Numbered from the stretch's first letter, positions 1-6,216 are shown. The stretch: DNA of 6,669 bases from Gammaproteobacteria bacterium (GCA_028293775.1 JAQGOD010000449.1:1-6669), one strand, 5' to 3'. The notes: generated by a model from the letters alone, not told the origin. Numbers and translations are program-made.

Positions 1-43
1 GTTGCAAGTGTTTTTTCCGCGACTCATGGCTCATGCATGCAAG

Positions 44-72
44 CATACAAGCCTTGCGCCCGCTGCTATACT
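44..72 (+). promoter_or_regulatory. Possible sigma-70 promoter of the yibN operon
   Basis: A TATACT hexamer at 67-72 matches the -10 consensus at five of six positions. It lies 17 bp downstream of CATACA (44-49), a weak -35 box that keeps only the ACA half. Transcription would start near 79 and leave a leader of about 28 nt before the yibN start at 107. The spacing is right but the -35 is poor, so this is a candidate only. The rest of 1-106 shows no convincing gene. Confidence 0.35.
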
Positions 73-106
73 TGCGCGCCCAAAAACCCCATATTGTGCG
101 AGCCGA

Positions 107-553
107 ATGCAGCGACTGTTAGAGTACCTTGGCCATCATTATTATCTTGCAGCCGCAGCCGTTTTGGCGGCAATCGTCGTGCTGGTGTATGAGTTTCGAG
201 CGCGCGTGCAAGCGTTTGCGGCGCTGAGCGCCATGCAGGCGGTGAGGCTGATCAATCAAGGCGCCCTGGTCATCGATTTGCGCAGCAAAGACCTATACGA
301 TGCGGGCCACATCGTGGATGCCCGCAACGTGCCGGCGGCGGAGCTCGCGTCGCAGGCTGAGACGCTGAAGAAGTGGCGCGACAAAAACGTCATTATTTAT
401 TGCGATAACGGCGCCAACGGCGCAAACGCCGCGCGCGTGCTCGTCAAGCTGGGATTCAGCAAGGTCTTCAACCTGCAGGGCGGGCTCACCGCCTGGCTAA
501 AAGACAACATGCCGCTGACGAAAACCGCGGCGGGCAAGGGCGGTTCGAAGTGA
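107..553 (+). CDS. yibN: Membrane-anchored rhodanese-like protein (YibN type)
   Basis: This is a 148-residue protein with one N-terminal membrane segment (about residues 11-29, rich in Ala, Val, Leu and Ile) followed by one rhodanese domain (about 38-135). The domain shows the VIDLRS strand (55-60), the GHI element (67-69), the active-site loop CDNGANG starting at Cys99, and the C-terminal GGLTAW motif (125-130). Cys99 sits where rhodaneses carry their persulfide-forming cysteine, so sulfur transfer is plausible; the substrate is unknown. The anchor would tether the domain to the inner membrane, probably facing the cytoplasm. The ATG at 107 is chosen because it puts the membrane segment near the N-terminus. 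The frame stays open upstream to the left edge, but that part has no recognisable content. It is first in the yibN-grxC-secB-gpsA order known from E. coli and overlaps grxC by 4 bp. From memory, E. coli YibN has been reported to associate with the YidC insertase. Confidence 0.88.
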   Translation: MQRLLEYLGHHYYLAAAAVLAAIVVLVYEFRARVQAFAALSAMQAVRLINQGALVIDLRSKDLYDAGHIVDARNVPAAELASQAETLKKWRDKNVIIYCDNGANGANAARVLVKLGFSKVFNLQGGLTAWLKDNMPLTKTAAGKGGSK

Positions 554-813
554 CTCAGCCCGTCACTGGGTACGTGGCGGACTGGTGTCCGTATTGCCAG
601 CGGGCAAAAGAATTGCTGGTGCAGAAGAACGTGGTCATCAATGAAATCAATGTTGAGGACGACGAAAAGTTTCGCGAGGAAATGTTTGCGCGCAGCAAGC
701 GACGCACCGTTCCGCAAATTTTTATCGGTGACAAGCATGTCGGTGGGTGTGACGACCTTTTCGCACTGGATCGCAGCGGCGAGCTGGATCCGTTAATTCA
801 GGGGGCAGGATGA
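550..813 (+). CDS. grxC: Glutaredoxin 3
   Basis: This is an 87-residue glutaredoxin, close to the 83 residues of E. coli Grx3. It has the dithiol active site CPYC at 13-16, the cis-proline motif TVP at 53-55 that shapes the glutathione site, and the GGCDDL motif at 65-70 typical of the Grx3 group. Such proteins use glutathione to reduce disulfides and glutathionylated proteins in the cytoplasm. The start is a GTG at 550 that overlaps the yibN TGA stop (GTGA), pointing to translational coupling. The gene ends in another 4-bp overlap (ATGA) with secB. The thioredoxin-fold order is complete and nothing is truncated. Confidence 0.96.
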   Translation: MTQPVTGYVADWCPYCQRAKELLVQKNVVINEINVEDDEKFREEMFARSKRRTVPQIFIGDKHVGGCDDLFALDRSGELDPLIQGAG

Positions 814-1283
814 ACGAGGTTAGAACAGCGGAGCCCGAGGCGAATCTGGGCACGCAAGTGACGTTGCAGACGGTTTACTTGAAGGACTGTTCCTATGAGT
901 CGCCGAATGGGCCCCGCTTGCCGCAAAATCAAGCGTGGGAACCGAAGTTTCAGCTGAATATGAACACCTCGACGGAAGAGTTGGCGCCCGACGCTCGCGA
1001 AGTCCTGCTTACCATCACCGTAGAGGCCAAGCAGGGTGAAACGACGCTGTATCTGGTGGAGGTCAAGCAGGCCGGCGTATTTACCATCAGCGGCGCGTCC
1101 AATGAGGATTTGAAACGTCTGGTCGGCAGCTTCTGCCCCAGCGTGTTGTTTCCGTACGCGAGAGAGGTGATCTCCGATCTAATCGTCAAGGGCGGATTTC
1201 CGAACTTCCTTCTGCCCTTGGTCAATTTCGATGCGTTGTTCGCGCAGGCGCAGGAAGGCCAGCAACCGAATCTGGTGAACTAG
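810..1283 (+). CDS. secB: Protein-export chaperone SecB
   Basis: This is a 157-residue SecB (E. coli: 155). SecB is a cytoplasmic homotetramer that keeps precursor proteins unfolded and hands them to SecA for Sec export. Visible family hallmarks are the N-terminal strand TVYLKDCSYESPNGP (21-35), the CPSVLFPYARE block (109-119) and the C-terminal LVNFDALF block (137-144). The last residues, EGQQPNLVN, form a short polar tail in the region that contacts SecA in known SecBs. The ATG at 810 overlaps the grxC stop and is preceded by a strong purine-rich ribosome-binding stretch (GGGGGCAGG, 801-809). Two proteins with signal peptides are encoded downstream on the same strand, though SecB serves many clients. 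Confidence 0.97.
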   Translation: MNEVRTAEPEANLGTQVTLQTVYLKDCSYESPNGPRLPQNQAWEPKFQLNMNTSTEELAPDAREVLLTITVEAKQGETTLYLVEVKQAGVFTISGASNEDLKRLVGSFCPSVLFPYAREVISDLIVKGGFPNFLLPLVNFDALFAQAQEGQQPNLVN

Positions 1284-1288
1284 GGTTT

Positions 1289-2299
1289 ATGCCGGTCCGG
1301 CGTGCGGAACCGATGAAGGTCATCGGCGCCGGCTCCTGGGGCACGGCGCTCGCCATTCTGTTGGCGCGCGAAGGACACCCCACGCGACTGTGGGGCCGCG
1401 ATGGGGCGCAGCAGGCTTCCATGCGCATTGCGGGCCGCAATTTGCGCTATCTGCCGGAAGCCTCATTCCCGCAGACACTCGAAGTCGCTGTCGATCTCGA
1501 TCAGGCGTTGAAGGGCGCCCGTGACGCGTTGATCGCCGTGCCCTCGCATGCATTTCGCGCGACTGTGGAAAAAATAAAACCTCATCTCGAGCCGCACACA
1601 CGCATTGCCTGGGCGACCAAGGGATTCGAGATTGCGACCGGCTTACTGCCCCACCAAGTTATTCGCCAGGTCTTGGGAGAAACGCCCGGTGCAGTCTTGT
1701 CCGGCCCGACCTTCGCCAAAGAAGTCGGCGCGGGATTGCCGACTGCAATGACCATCGCCTCCTGCGACGAGAACTTCGCCAAAGAACTCGCCTTAAGCCT
1801 GTCAGGACCGAATTTTCGCGCCTATACGCAGACCGACATCATGGGCGTTGAGGTGGGCGGTGCCGTCAAGAATGTCATCGCCATCGGCTCCGGCATTGCC
1901 GATGGCATGGGATACGGTGCCAACACGCGCGTGGCATTGATTACGCGCGGCCTCGCCGAAATGATGCGCCTCGGGGTCAAGCTCGGCGCATTACGCGAGA
2001 CCTTCATGGGACTCGCCGGCCTCGGGGACTTGGTGCTCACCTGCACCGATGACCAGTCGCGCAATCGCCGTTTCGGCATGGCGCTCGGCCGCGGCGAGTC
2101 GCCGGCGCAAGCGCAGAGCGCCATTCAGCAGGTGGTCGAAGGCGTGCCCGCATCGCGCGCCGTGTACGATGTGGCGCAGCGCTTGGAAGTCGAGATGCCG
2201 ATTTGCCGCGAAATTTACCGGATCATGTACCAAGCCAAGCCGGTACGAGCGGCGGTGCTGGCCCTGATGGGGCGAGAAGTGCGTTCAGAGACCGAATAA
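1289..2299 (+). CDS. gpsA: NAD(P)-dependent glycerol-3-phosphate dehydrogenase
   Basis: This 336-residue enzyme (E. coli: 339) reduces dihydroxyacetone phosphate to sn-glycerol 3-phosphate, the first committed step toward the phospholipid backbone. The N-terminal Rossmann fold has the dinucleotide loop GAGSWG (13-18). Further motifs are WATKG (108-112), SGPTFAKE (138-145), GGAVKNVIAIG with the catalytic lysine Lys194 (190-200), GLGDLVLTCT (244-253) and SRNRRFG (257-263). All expected catalytic blocks are present. It begins 5 bp after secB. ATG at 1289 gives eight residues before the Rossmann strand, like the E. coli protein. A second in-frame ATG at 1313 starts directly at MKVIGAG and cannot be excluded, since neither has a strong ribosome-binding site. 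No terminator is visible after the stop. Confidence 0.96.
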   Translation: MPVRRAEPMKVIGAGSWGTALAILLAREGHPTRLWGRDGAQQASMRIAGRNLRYLPEASFPQTLEVAVDLDQALKGARDALIAVPSHAFRATVEKIKPHLEPHTRIAWATKGFEIATGLLPHQVIRQVLGETPGAVLSGPTFAKEVGAGLPTAMTIASCDENFAKELALSLSGPNFRAYTQTDIMGVEVGGAVKNVIAIGSGIADGMGYGANTRVALITRGLAEMMRLGVKLGALRETFMGLAGLGDLVLTCTDDQSRNRRFGMALGRGESPAQAQSAIQQVVEGVPASRAVYDVAQRLEVEMPICREIYRIMYQAKPVRAAVLALMGREVRSETE

Positions 2300-2314
2300 T
2301 TACAGCAGGAGCTT

Positions 2315-3148
2315 ATGAAACTTATGGAATTCAAGATGGGCTTGGGCCTTGTGGCCAGCCTGATTGCCGCCGCGTCGGCTTACCCGCAAGTACCTGCGAC
2401 GCTTACGCTGACCCGGCTCGATTGCGGCAAAACCACCACGCTGGCGGACGTCAGCCGCTTCTCGGATGTTGCCGCCTTCCCAGGACTCAACATTCAACTC
2501 ACCTTCAGCTGCTACCTGATCAAGCATGGCAACGACTATTTGGTATGGGATACGGGCAATCCCGTGGCGACCGGACCCGGTGCCGCTCCCACGGCGCCGC
2601 AAAGCAGCTTGATCGATCAGCTGGCGCAACTGCATGTGAAGCCCGAGCAAATCACCTTCGTGGGTATCAGCCACTATCACGGCGATCACATCGGTCAAGT
2701 GGCATCGTTTCCTCAATCGACTCTGCTCATCGGCAAGGGTGACTGGGATGCTCTGACTGACGGCAAGCCAACCCCGGCGATCAATCCTGCGAACTTCGCG
2801 CATTGGATCAGCGGCGGCGGCAAGGTCGATCCGCTGCCGGGAGACAAGGACGTGTTCGGCGACGGCAGCGTCATCATGTTGAACATGCCGGGACACACGC
2901 CCGGACATCACAGTCTATTGGTCAAGCTCAAGGAAAAAGGCAACGTGCTGATCAGCGGCGACTTGGCGCACTTTCGCGAAAATTACGACAGCAACGGCGT
3001 GCCGACGTTCAATACCAACCGAGCCGACACGCTGGCTTCGCTGGATCGGTTCAAGCAGCTGGCCACCAACCTGCACGCCACCGTCATCATCCAGCACGAT
3101 GCGCGCGACATTGATAAATTGCCCGCTTTCCCCGCTTCCGCAAAGTAA
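2315..3148 (+). CDS. Exported metallo-beta-lactamase-fold protein, N-acyl homoserine lactonase family
   Basis: This is a 277-residue protein with a Sec-type signal peptide: a Lys-containing n-region, a hydrophobic stretch at about 9-19, and a probable cleavage after ASA (20-22). The mature part is a metallo-beta-lactamase fold. It has the zinc motif HYHGDH (120-125), GHTPGHH (193-199) with His198 as the likely next ligand, SGD with bridging Asp216 (214-216), and a C-terminal QHD with His261 (260-262). Two histidine-rich sites, the bridging Asp and a late His match the dinuclear centre of AHL lactonases such as AiiA. The FRENY and VPTFN segments (220-233) also recall proteins annotated in that family. 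The likely reaction is lactone-ring hydrolysis in the periplasm or outside the cell; the substrate is not proven and other lactones or esters are possible. AGGAG at 2307-2311 precedes the ATG, at a short 3-nt spacing. It starts 15 bp after gpsA. Confidence 0.85.
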   Translation: MKLMEFKMGLGLVASLIAAASAYPQVPATLTLTRLDCGKTTTLADVSRFSDVAAFPGLNIQLTFSCYLIKHGNDYLVWDTGNPVATGPGAAPTAPQSSLIDQLAQLHVKPEQITFVGISHYHGDHIGQVASFPQSTLLIGKGDWDALTDGKPTPAINPANFAHWISGGGKVDPLPGDKDVFGDGSVIMLNMPGHTPGHHSLLVKLKEKGNVLISGDLAHFRENYDSNGVPTFNTNRADTLASLDRFKQLATNLHATVIIQHDARDIDKLPAFPASAK

Positions 3149-3162
3149 ACCTAATGTTAACC

Positions 3163-3174
3163 GGTGAATTCATG
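3163..3174 (+). promoter_or_regulatory. Ribosome-binding site that decides the DUF885 start
   Basis: GGTGA at 3163-3167 lies 4 nt before ATG 3172. The upstream in-frame ATG at 3154 has only an A-rich, weak context. Starting at 3172 also gives a compact signal peptide (Met-Ser-Lys, then a hydrophobic core), whereas 3154 would add six residues including an acidic Glu. Both points favour 3172. Confidence 0.55.
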
Positions 3175-4941
3175 TCAAAAAGCTCATTTTTCGCCTTGGC
3201 TGTCTGTTGTTCGTTGAACGCCGCGGCCAAGGTGCCCGAACCGGCCGCATCGGGAATTGCCGCGCAGAACGCGCTATTCGAAGAACAGTACGAGTCGGAC
3301 CTCAAGAGCCACCCCGAGCGTGCAACGGCGGTCGGCGATTATCGGTACAACGATCAGCTCGATGATTATTCTCCCGCGGCATTTCAGCGCCAGTACGACA
3401 GCGACGCGAGCTTTCTCTCCCGCTTGAAGGCGATATCGACCGCGGCTTTTCCCGAGCAGGACGCTTTGTCGCACCAGGTGATGCAGCGGGCGCTGCAGCA
3501 GCGGATCGAGAACTTCAAGTTCAAAGAATACGAGATGCCGATAAACCACATGGAAGGTCCGCAGACGCGCTTGGCGGACATGCCGCTCGCCGTGCCGCTG
3601 GATTCGGTCAAACACTACGAGGATTACCTTGCGCGCTTGCATCAGATTCCGCGGGTGTTCGCGCAAACCGAGGACCTGCTTCGCGAGGGAATGAAGGACA
3701 ACCTCATGCCTGTGCGCTTTCTTCTCGAGAAGATACCGGCTCAGTGCGAGGGCGTTATCGCCTCAAATCCATTTCTCCTGCCGACCAAGAAGTATCCGGC
3801 CGACATTTCCGCCGAGGATCAGGAGCGCTTAACCCGTGCGATCACGGAGGCCGTCAACAACGAAGTCCTGCCCGCGTACAAAAGCTTTGCCGCGTTCGTG
3901 GCAAGTGACTATGCGCCCCACGGCAGAGCCACCTTGAGCGTGACCTCGTTGCCCGGCGGCAAAGAACGCTATCTCAATGACATTCGCAGCCGCACCACCA
4001 TCAGCACATTGACGCCGGACCAAATCCACGACATCGGCTTGCGCGAAATCGATCGCATCGAGGCCGAAATGCTGGCAATTGCTCGCAAGGAGGGCTTCGC
4101 GGACGTGGCCTCGTTCCGCGAATCGTTGAAGACCAATACCAAATATATTCCGACATCCGCCGAGCAGATCCTCGATGATTTCCGCAAATACATGGCGCAA
4201 ATGCAGCCCAAGCTGCCGGAATTGTTCACCTATATCCCCGGATCCCCCGTCACGGTCGAAGCGATTCCGCCCTTTCAGGCCGGATCCGCCACGCACTATC
4301 AATCGGGCACTCCCGACGGGAAACGGCCCGGACGCGTCAGTGTTGCCACGTCTCATTTCGAACACCGCTGGCTCATCGATGATGAGGCCACGGCTTACCA
4401 CGAAGGCATCCCGGGACATCACATGCAGCTTTCGGTGGCGCAGCAGATGACCAGTTTGCCGAAGTTTCGCCAGCATTCGGGCAACTCCGGCTATATCGAA
4501 GGATGGGCGTTGTATTCCGAACAGCTCGGCAAGGACGTCGGCTTCTATCAAGACCCGGTGAGCGACTACGGCAGGCTTAGCAGCGAGTTGTTTCGCGCCG
4601 TGCGGCTGGTGGTGGACACGGGCCTGCATGCGCAAGGTTGGAGCCGCGATCAAGTCGTGGAATTCTTCCGCAAATATCAACCGGTCGACGAGCCCACCAT
4701 TCAAGCGGAGACGGACCGCTACATTGCCTGGCCGGCTCAAGCGCTTTCCTACAAGCTCGGGCAACTGAAGTTTCGCGAGCTGCGCGATCGAGCGCAAAAG
4801 CAGCTGGGCGCCAAGTTCGACATTCGCAGTTTTCATGATGAAATGCTGAACGGCGGCGTGTTGCCGCTCGATCTGCTGGACGCCCGAACCAACAGCTGGA
4901 TCAAGGCACAGAAAACAGGAATCAAAACGGCCGCCAACTGA
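3172..4941 (+). CDS. Exported DUF885 family putative zinc metallohydrolase
   Basis: This is a 589-residue protein with a short signal peptide, likely cut after the AAA at residues 17-19 from ATG 3172. An in-frame ATG at 3154 would add six residues. The remainder matches the DUF885 family (Pfam PF05960). The key motif is HEGIPGHH (410-417), an HExxPGH signature that resembles gluzincin zinc sites. It is followed by IEGWALYSE (442-450), where a downstream Glu could be the third ligand, and by FRAVRLVVDTGLH (474-486). The late SYKLGQLKF (526-534) is also typical of the family. The role is predicted rather than shown: a zinc-dependent peptidase or related hydrolase acting in the periplasm or at the cell surface. 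The substrate is unknown. The twin cysteines at residues 12-13 sit inside the hydrophobic core and lack a good lipobox, since Val precedes them. It starts 23 bp after the lactonase-like gene, so co-transcription is likely. Confidence 0.87.
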   Translation: MSKSSFFALAVCCSLNAAAKVPEPAASGIAAQNALFEEQYESDLKSHPERATAVGDYRYNDQLDDYSPAAFQRQYDSDASFLSRLKAISTAAFPEQDALSHQVMQRALQQRIENFKFKEYEMPINHMEGPQTRLADMPLAVPLDSVKHYEDYLARLHQIPRVFAQTEDLLREGMKDNLMPVRFLLEKIPAQCEGVIASNPFLLPTKKYPADISAEDQERLTRAITEAVNNEVLPAYKSFAAFVASDYAPHGRATLSVTSLPGGKERYLNDIRSRTTISTLTPDQIHDIGLREIDRIEAEMLAIARKEGFADVASFRESLKTNTKYIPTSAEQILDDFRKYMAQMQPKLPELFTYIPGSPVTVEAIPPFQAGSATHYQSGTPDGKRPGRVSVATSHFEHRWLIDDEATAYHEGIPGHHMQLSVAQQMTSLPKFRQHSGNSGYIEGWALYSEQLGKDVGFYQDPVSDYGRLSSELFRAVRLVVDTGLHAQGWSRDQVVEFFRKYQPVDEPTIQAETDRYIAWPAQALSYKLGQLKFRELRDRAQKQLGAKFDIRSFHDEMLNGGVLPLDLLDARTNSWIKAQKTGIKTAAN

Positions 4942-4978
4942 GGCAGCCGGTTGCGTTTAAGGCGTGGGTGCTCTGGTC

Positions 4979-5344
4979 TTAAGCCGAGGACAGTACGAAC
5001 TGGTTGCCGTCCGGGTCCTTGAACGTCGCGTACTCGCCCCAGTGCTGCTTTTGAGGCGGCGAGGTGAACTCGACGCCGCGGGCCTGAAGCTGGCGATATG
5101 TTGCGCCGACGTCATCGCACGCAAATGAGCCGTTGAAGAATGTCCCGATTCGATCTTCATGGCCGTCTGGGGTAAACAGGACCACCCGGGTCGCCGCATT
5201 GGCGATGCGCAGCTCGATCCAGCGCTGCTTGCCGTCGAAGATCTGATCCGTCGAGACTTCGAATCCGAGTTTCTCGGTATAAAACTTCAAGGCGCGATCT
5301 TGGTCGCGGGTCGGTATACCGACGAATTTGACTTGCGTGATCAT
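4979..5344 (-). CDS. VOC superfamily (glyoxalase/bleomycin-resistance fold) protein
   Basis: This is a 121-residue protein of the vicinal oxygen chelate fold, with two beta-alpha-beta-beta-beta halves. The first half runs from VKFVGIPTRDQDRALKFY to RWIEL and VVLFTPDGHEDRIG (5-67). The second half covers FACDDVGATYRQLQARGVEF (74-93) and ends in the signature FKDPDGNQFVL (108-118). Members include glyoxalases, ring-cleavage dioxygenases and antibiotic-binding proteins. The substrate cannot be read from sequence. Glu44 sits where metal-binding VOC proteins often carry a ligand, but an early His is absent, so metal binding is uncertain. ATG at 5344 is preferred because GGAG (5353-5350) lies 5 nt upstream and the fold begins immediately. 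A longer frame reaching 5392 has no matching content. It converges on DUF885 with a 37-bp spacer and diverges from the HTH gene. Confidence 0.85.
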   Translation of the reverse strand: MITQVKFVGIPTRDQDRALKFYTEKLGFEVSTDQIFDGKQRWIELRIANAATRVVLFTPDGHEDRIGTFFNGSFACDDVGATYRQLQARGVEFTSPPQKQHWGEYATFKDPDGNQFVLSSA

Positions 5345-5378
5345 GGCGGCTCCAGTCCCGTGCAACGCGAGCACGGAA

Positions 5379-5419
5379 CGATTATCGGCCATCGGGCGCG
5401 CCTTCGCTACCGATAATCG
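5379..5419. repeat. Perfect 10-bp inverted repeat between divergent genes, possible operator pair
   Basis: CGATTATCGG at 5379-5388 is the exact reverse complement of CCGATAATCG at 5410-5419, with a 21-bp interval. Each arm also contains a 9-bp near-palindrome (CGAT, one A or T, ATCG), so it could equally be two palindromic binding sites whose centres are 31 bp apart, about three helical turns. It lies in the 89-bp spacer between the VOC and HTH genes. Each arm, read outward, contains GATAAT, a good -10-like hexamer. Autoregulation by the adjacent HTH protein is inference. The same 10-mer also occurs at 3336-3345 inside the DUF885 coding region, so the single motif is not unique to this site. 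Confidence 0.5.
5381..5409 (-). promoter_or_regulatory. Candidate promoter of the VOC gene
   Basis: On the minus strand GATAAT (5386-5381) matches five of six positions of the -10 consensus. It has a weak -35 candidate, TAGCGA (5409-5404), 17 bp upstream. Transcription would start near 5374 and give a leader of about 30 nt that contains the GGAG ribosome-binding site. The -10 lies within the left arm of the inverted repeat, so a protein bound there would block this promoter. Confidence 0.4.
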
Positions 5420-5426
5420 CTATAGT
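5412..5426 (+). promoter_or_regulatory. Candidate -10 elements of the HTH gene, possibly leaderless
   Basis: Two -10-like hexamers precede the HTH start at 5434: GATAAT (5412-5417, inside the right repeat arm) and TATAGT (5421-5426). Use of TATAGT would place the transcript start at or next to the ATG, giving a leaderless mRNA. Use of GATAAT would leave about 10 nt. No good -35 is visible for either. There is no purine-rich ribosome-binding sequence before the ATG, which fits leaderless translation. Confidence 0.35.
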
Positions 5427-5433
5427 AGTTATC

Positions 5434-5730
5434 ATGCCGCACTTCAGCTTGGATCACTATGTCATCGATGTGCTGATGCCGGATCTGGTAGGTCATGATC
5501 GGCGTCCCGCGACGTTCATCGTGTACCTGTATCTTTTACGCCAGACGGCAACGGCCAAGCGAGACGTTTTGTCGGTGAGCCTGCAAACCATTGCGACCAA
5601 GACGGGCTTGTCGAAATCCACCGTCCAAGAGGCCATCCGGCATCTGCGCCGGCGCCGGTTGCTCGACCCGGCGGTCTTGGCAACGAGGGCGAATCCAAAA
5701 AGGCGCGTTTTGCGGCCCTGGATCCGGTGA
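5434..5730 (+). CDS. Small helix-turn-helix DNA-binding protein
   Basis: This is a 98-residue basic protein with one winged-helix-like domain. Residues 26-38 form the first helix (ATFIVYLYLLRQT). SLQTIATKTGLSKSTVQEAIRHLRRR (49-74) is a classic helix-turn-helix: helix 49-56, turn around Gly58, recognition helix 60-71. After it comes a basic C-terminal tail (RANPKRRVLRPWIR). It recalls HTH_36/MarR-like modules and short standalone HTH proteins, but I cannot assign a named family or gene. There is no ligand-binding domain. It is divergent from the VOC gene, and the 89-bp spacer carries an inverted repeat, so it may regulate that gene and itself (inference). It converges on trmL with only 15 bp between the stops and no evident terminator. 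Confidence 0.75.
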   Translation: MPHFSLDHYVIDVLMPDLVGHDRRPATFIVYLYLLRQTATAKRDVLSVSLQTIATKTGLSKSTVQEAIRHLRRRRLLDPAVLATRANPKRRVLRPWIR

Positions 5731-5745
5731 GCGGCATCTTCCGAC

Positions 5746-6213
5746 TTATGGAGCGCGGCCGGCAAAGCCAAGTTGGCGCCAGGCCTCGAAAATCACCAGC
5801 GCGACGGCGTTGGATAAGTTGATGCTGCGGTTTTGCGCCCGCATGGGAATGGACAAGATGTTTTCGGCTCCCACCTCGCGCAGTGCCGATGGCGGCAGGC
5901 CTCGAGTTTCGGGGCCGAACAGGAAGGCATCATCGGCGCGGTACTCCACATCACTGTAACAACGTCGCCCGCCGGTCTCCACCGCGAACAGGCGTGAACC
6001 CCGAAGCTGATTCAGGCACGCCTCGAGGCTCAAGTGAACTTGGACCTGCGCCAGATCATGATAGTCGAGGCCGGAGCGCTGCAGGCTCTTGTCGTCGAGG
6101 CGAAAGCCCAGCGGTTTCACCAAATGCAATGCCGCACCCGTATTCGCGCACAAGCGAATGGTGTTGCCGGTATTCGGGGGAATCTCGGGCTCGAACAGCA
6201 CGACGTGAAACAC
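5746..6213 (-). CDS. trmL: tRNA (cytidine/uridine-2'-O-)-methyltransferase TrmL
   Basis: This 155-residue SPOUT-class methyltransferase (E. coli TrmL/YibK: 157) methylates the 2'-OH of the wobble nucleotide 34 in two tRNA-Leu isoacceptors, using S-adenosylmethionine. It has the N-terminal PEIPPNTGNTIRLCANTG block (9-26), and the GLDYHDL segment (48-54). The trefoil-knot cofactor motifs are FGPETRGLP (99-107) and SINLSNAVALVIFEAWRQLG (130-149). Nothing is missing. The start is GTG at 6213, 3 bp after the stop of the upstream MscS gene. AGGA (6224-6221) precedes it by 7 nt and lies inside the end of that gene, so translation is probably coupled. In E. coli this gene lies on the same strand as yibN-grxC-secB-gpsA, directly after cysE; here it is inverted and cysE is not seen. 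Confidence 0.95.
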   Translation of the reverse strand: MFHVVLFEPEIPPNTGNTIRLCANTGAALHLVKPLGFRLDDKSLQRSGLDYHDLAQVQVHLSLEACLNQLRGSRLFAVETGGRRCYSDVEYRADDAFLFGPETRGLPPSALREVGAENILSIPMRAQNRSINLSNAVALVIFEAWRQLGFAGRAP

Positions 6214-6216
6214 CGC

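Noticed and set aside
1..34. Possible start of a divergent gpmI-type gene on the minus strand at the left edge
   Set aside because: In E. coli a phosphoglycerate mutase gene diverges from yibN, and minus-strand ATGs at 27 and 34 stay open to the edge, but only 9-11 codons are visible, without a recognisable motif or ribosome-binding site.
2..106. N-terminal extension of the rhodanese by 35 residues
   Set aside because: The frame is open, but the extension has no conserved content, would bury the membrane anchor, and overlaps the candidate promoter.
2203..2742. Open frame overlapping the end of gpsA and the start of the lactonase-like gene in another frame
   Set aside because: It overlaps two recognised genes and its translation resembles no protein family; it is a shadow frame.
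3172..3234. Lipoprotein signal in the DUF885 protein (twin cysteines at residues 12-13)
   Set aside because: The residue before the first Cys is Val, not Gly, Ala or Ser, and a better signal peptidase I site (AAA) follows.
3336..3345. A further operator copy (CGATTATCGG) inside DUF885
   Set aside because: It is explained by the codons for Asp-Tyr-Arg after Gly, is single rather than paired, and lies far from any promoter.
3829..4836. Long open frame antisense to the DUF885 gene (335 codons)
   Set aside because: It lies wholly opposite a well-supported gene, shows no recognisable domain, and is expected from codon bias in GC-rich DNA.
4926..4978. Terminator between the convergent DUF885 and VOC genes
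   Set aside because: Only a 4-bp stem (CAAC/GTTG) can be drawn and there is no T-run on either strand.
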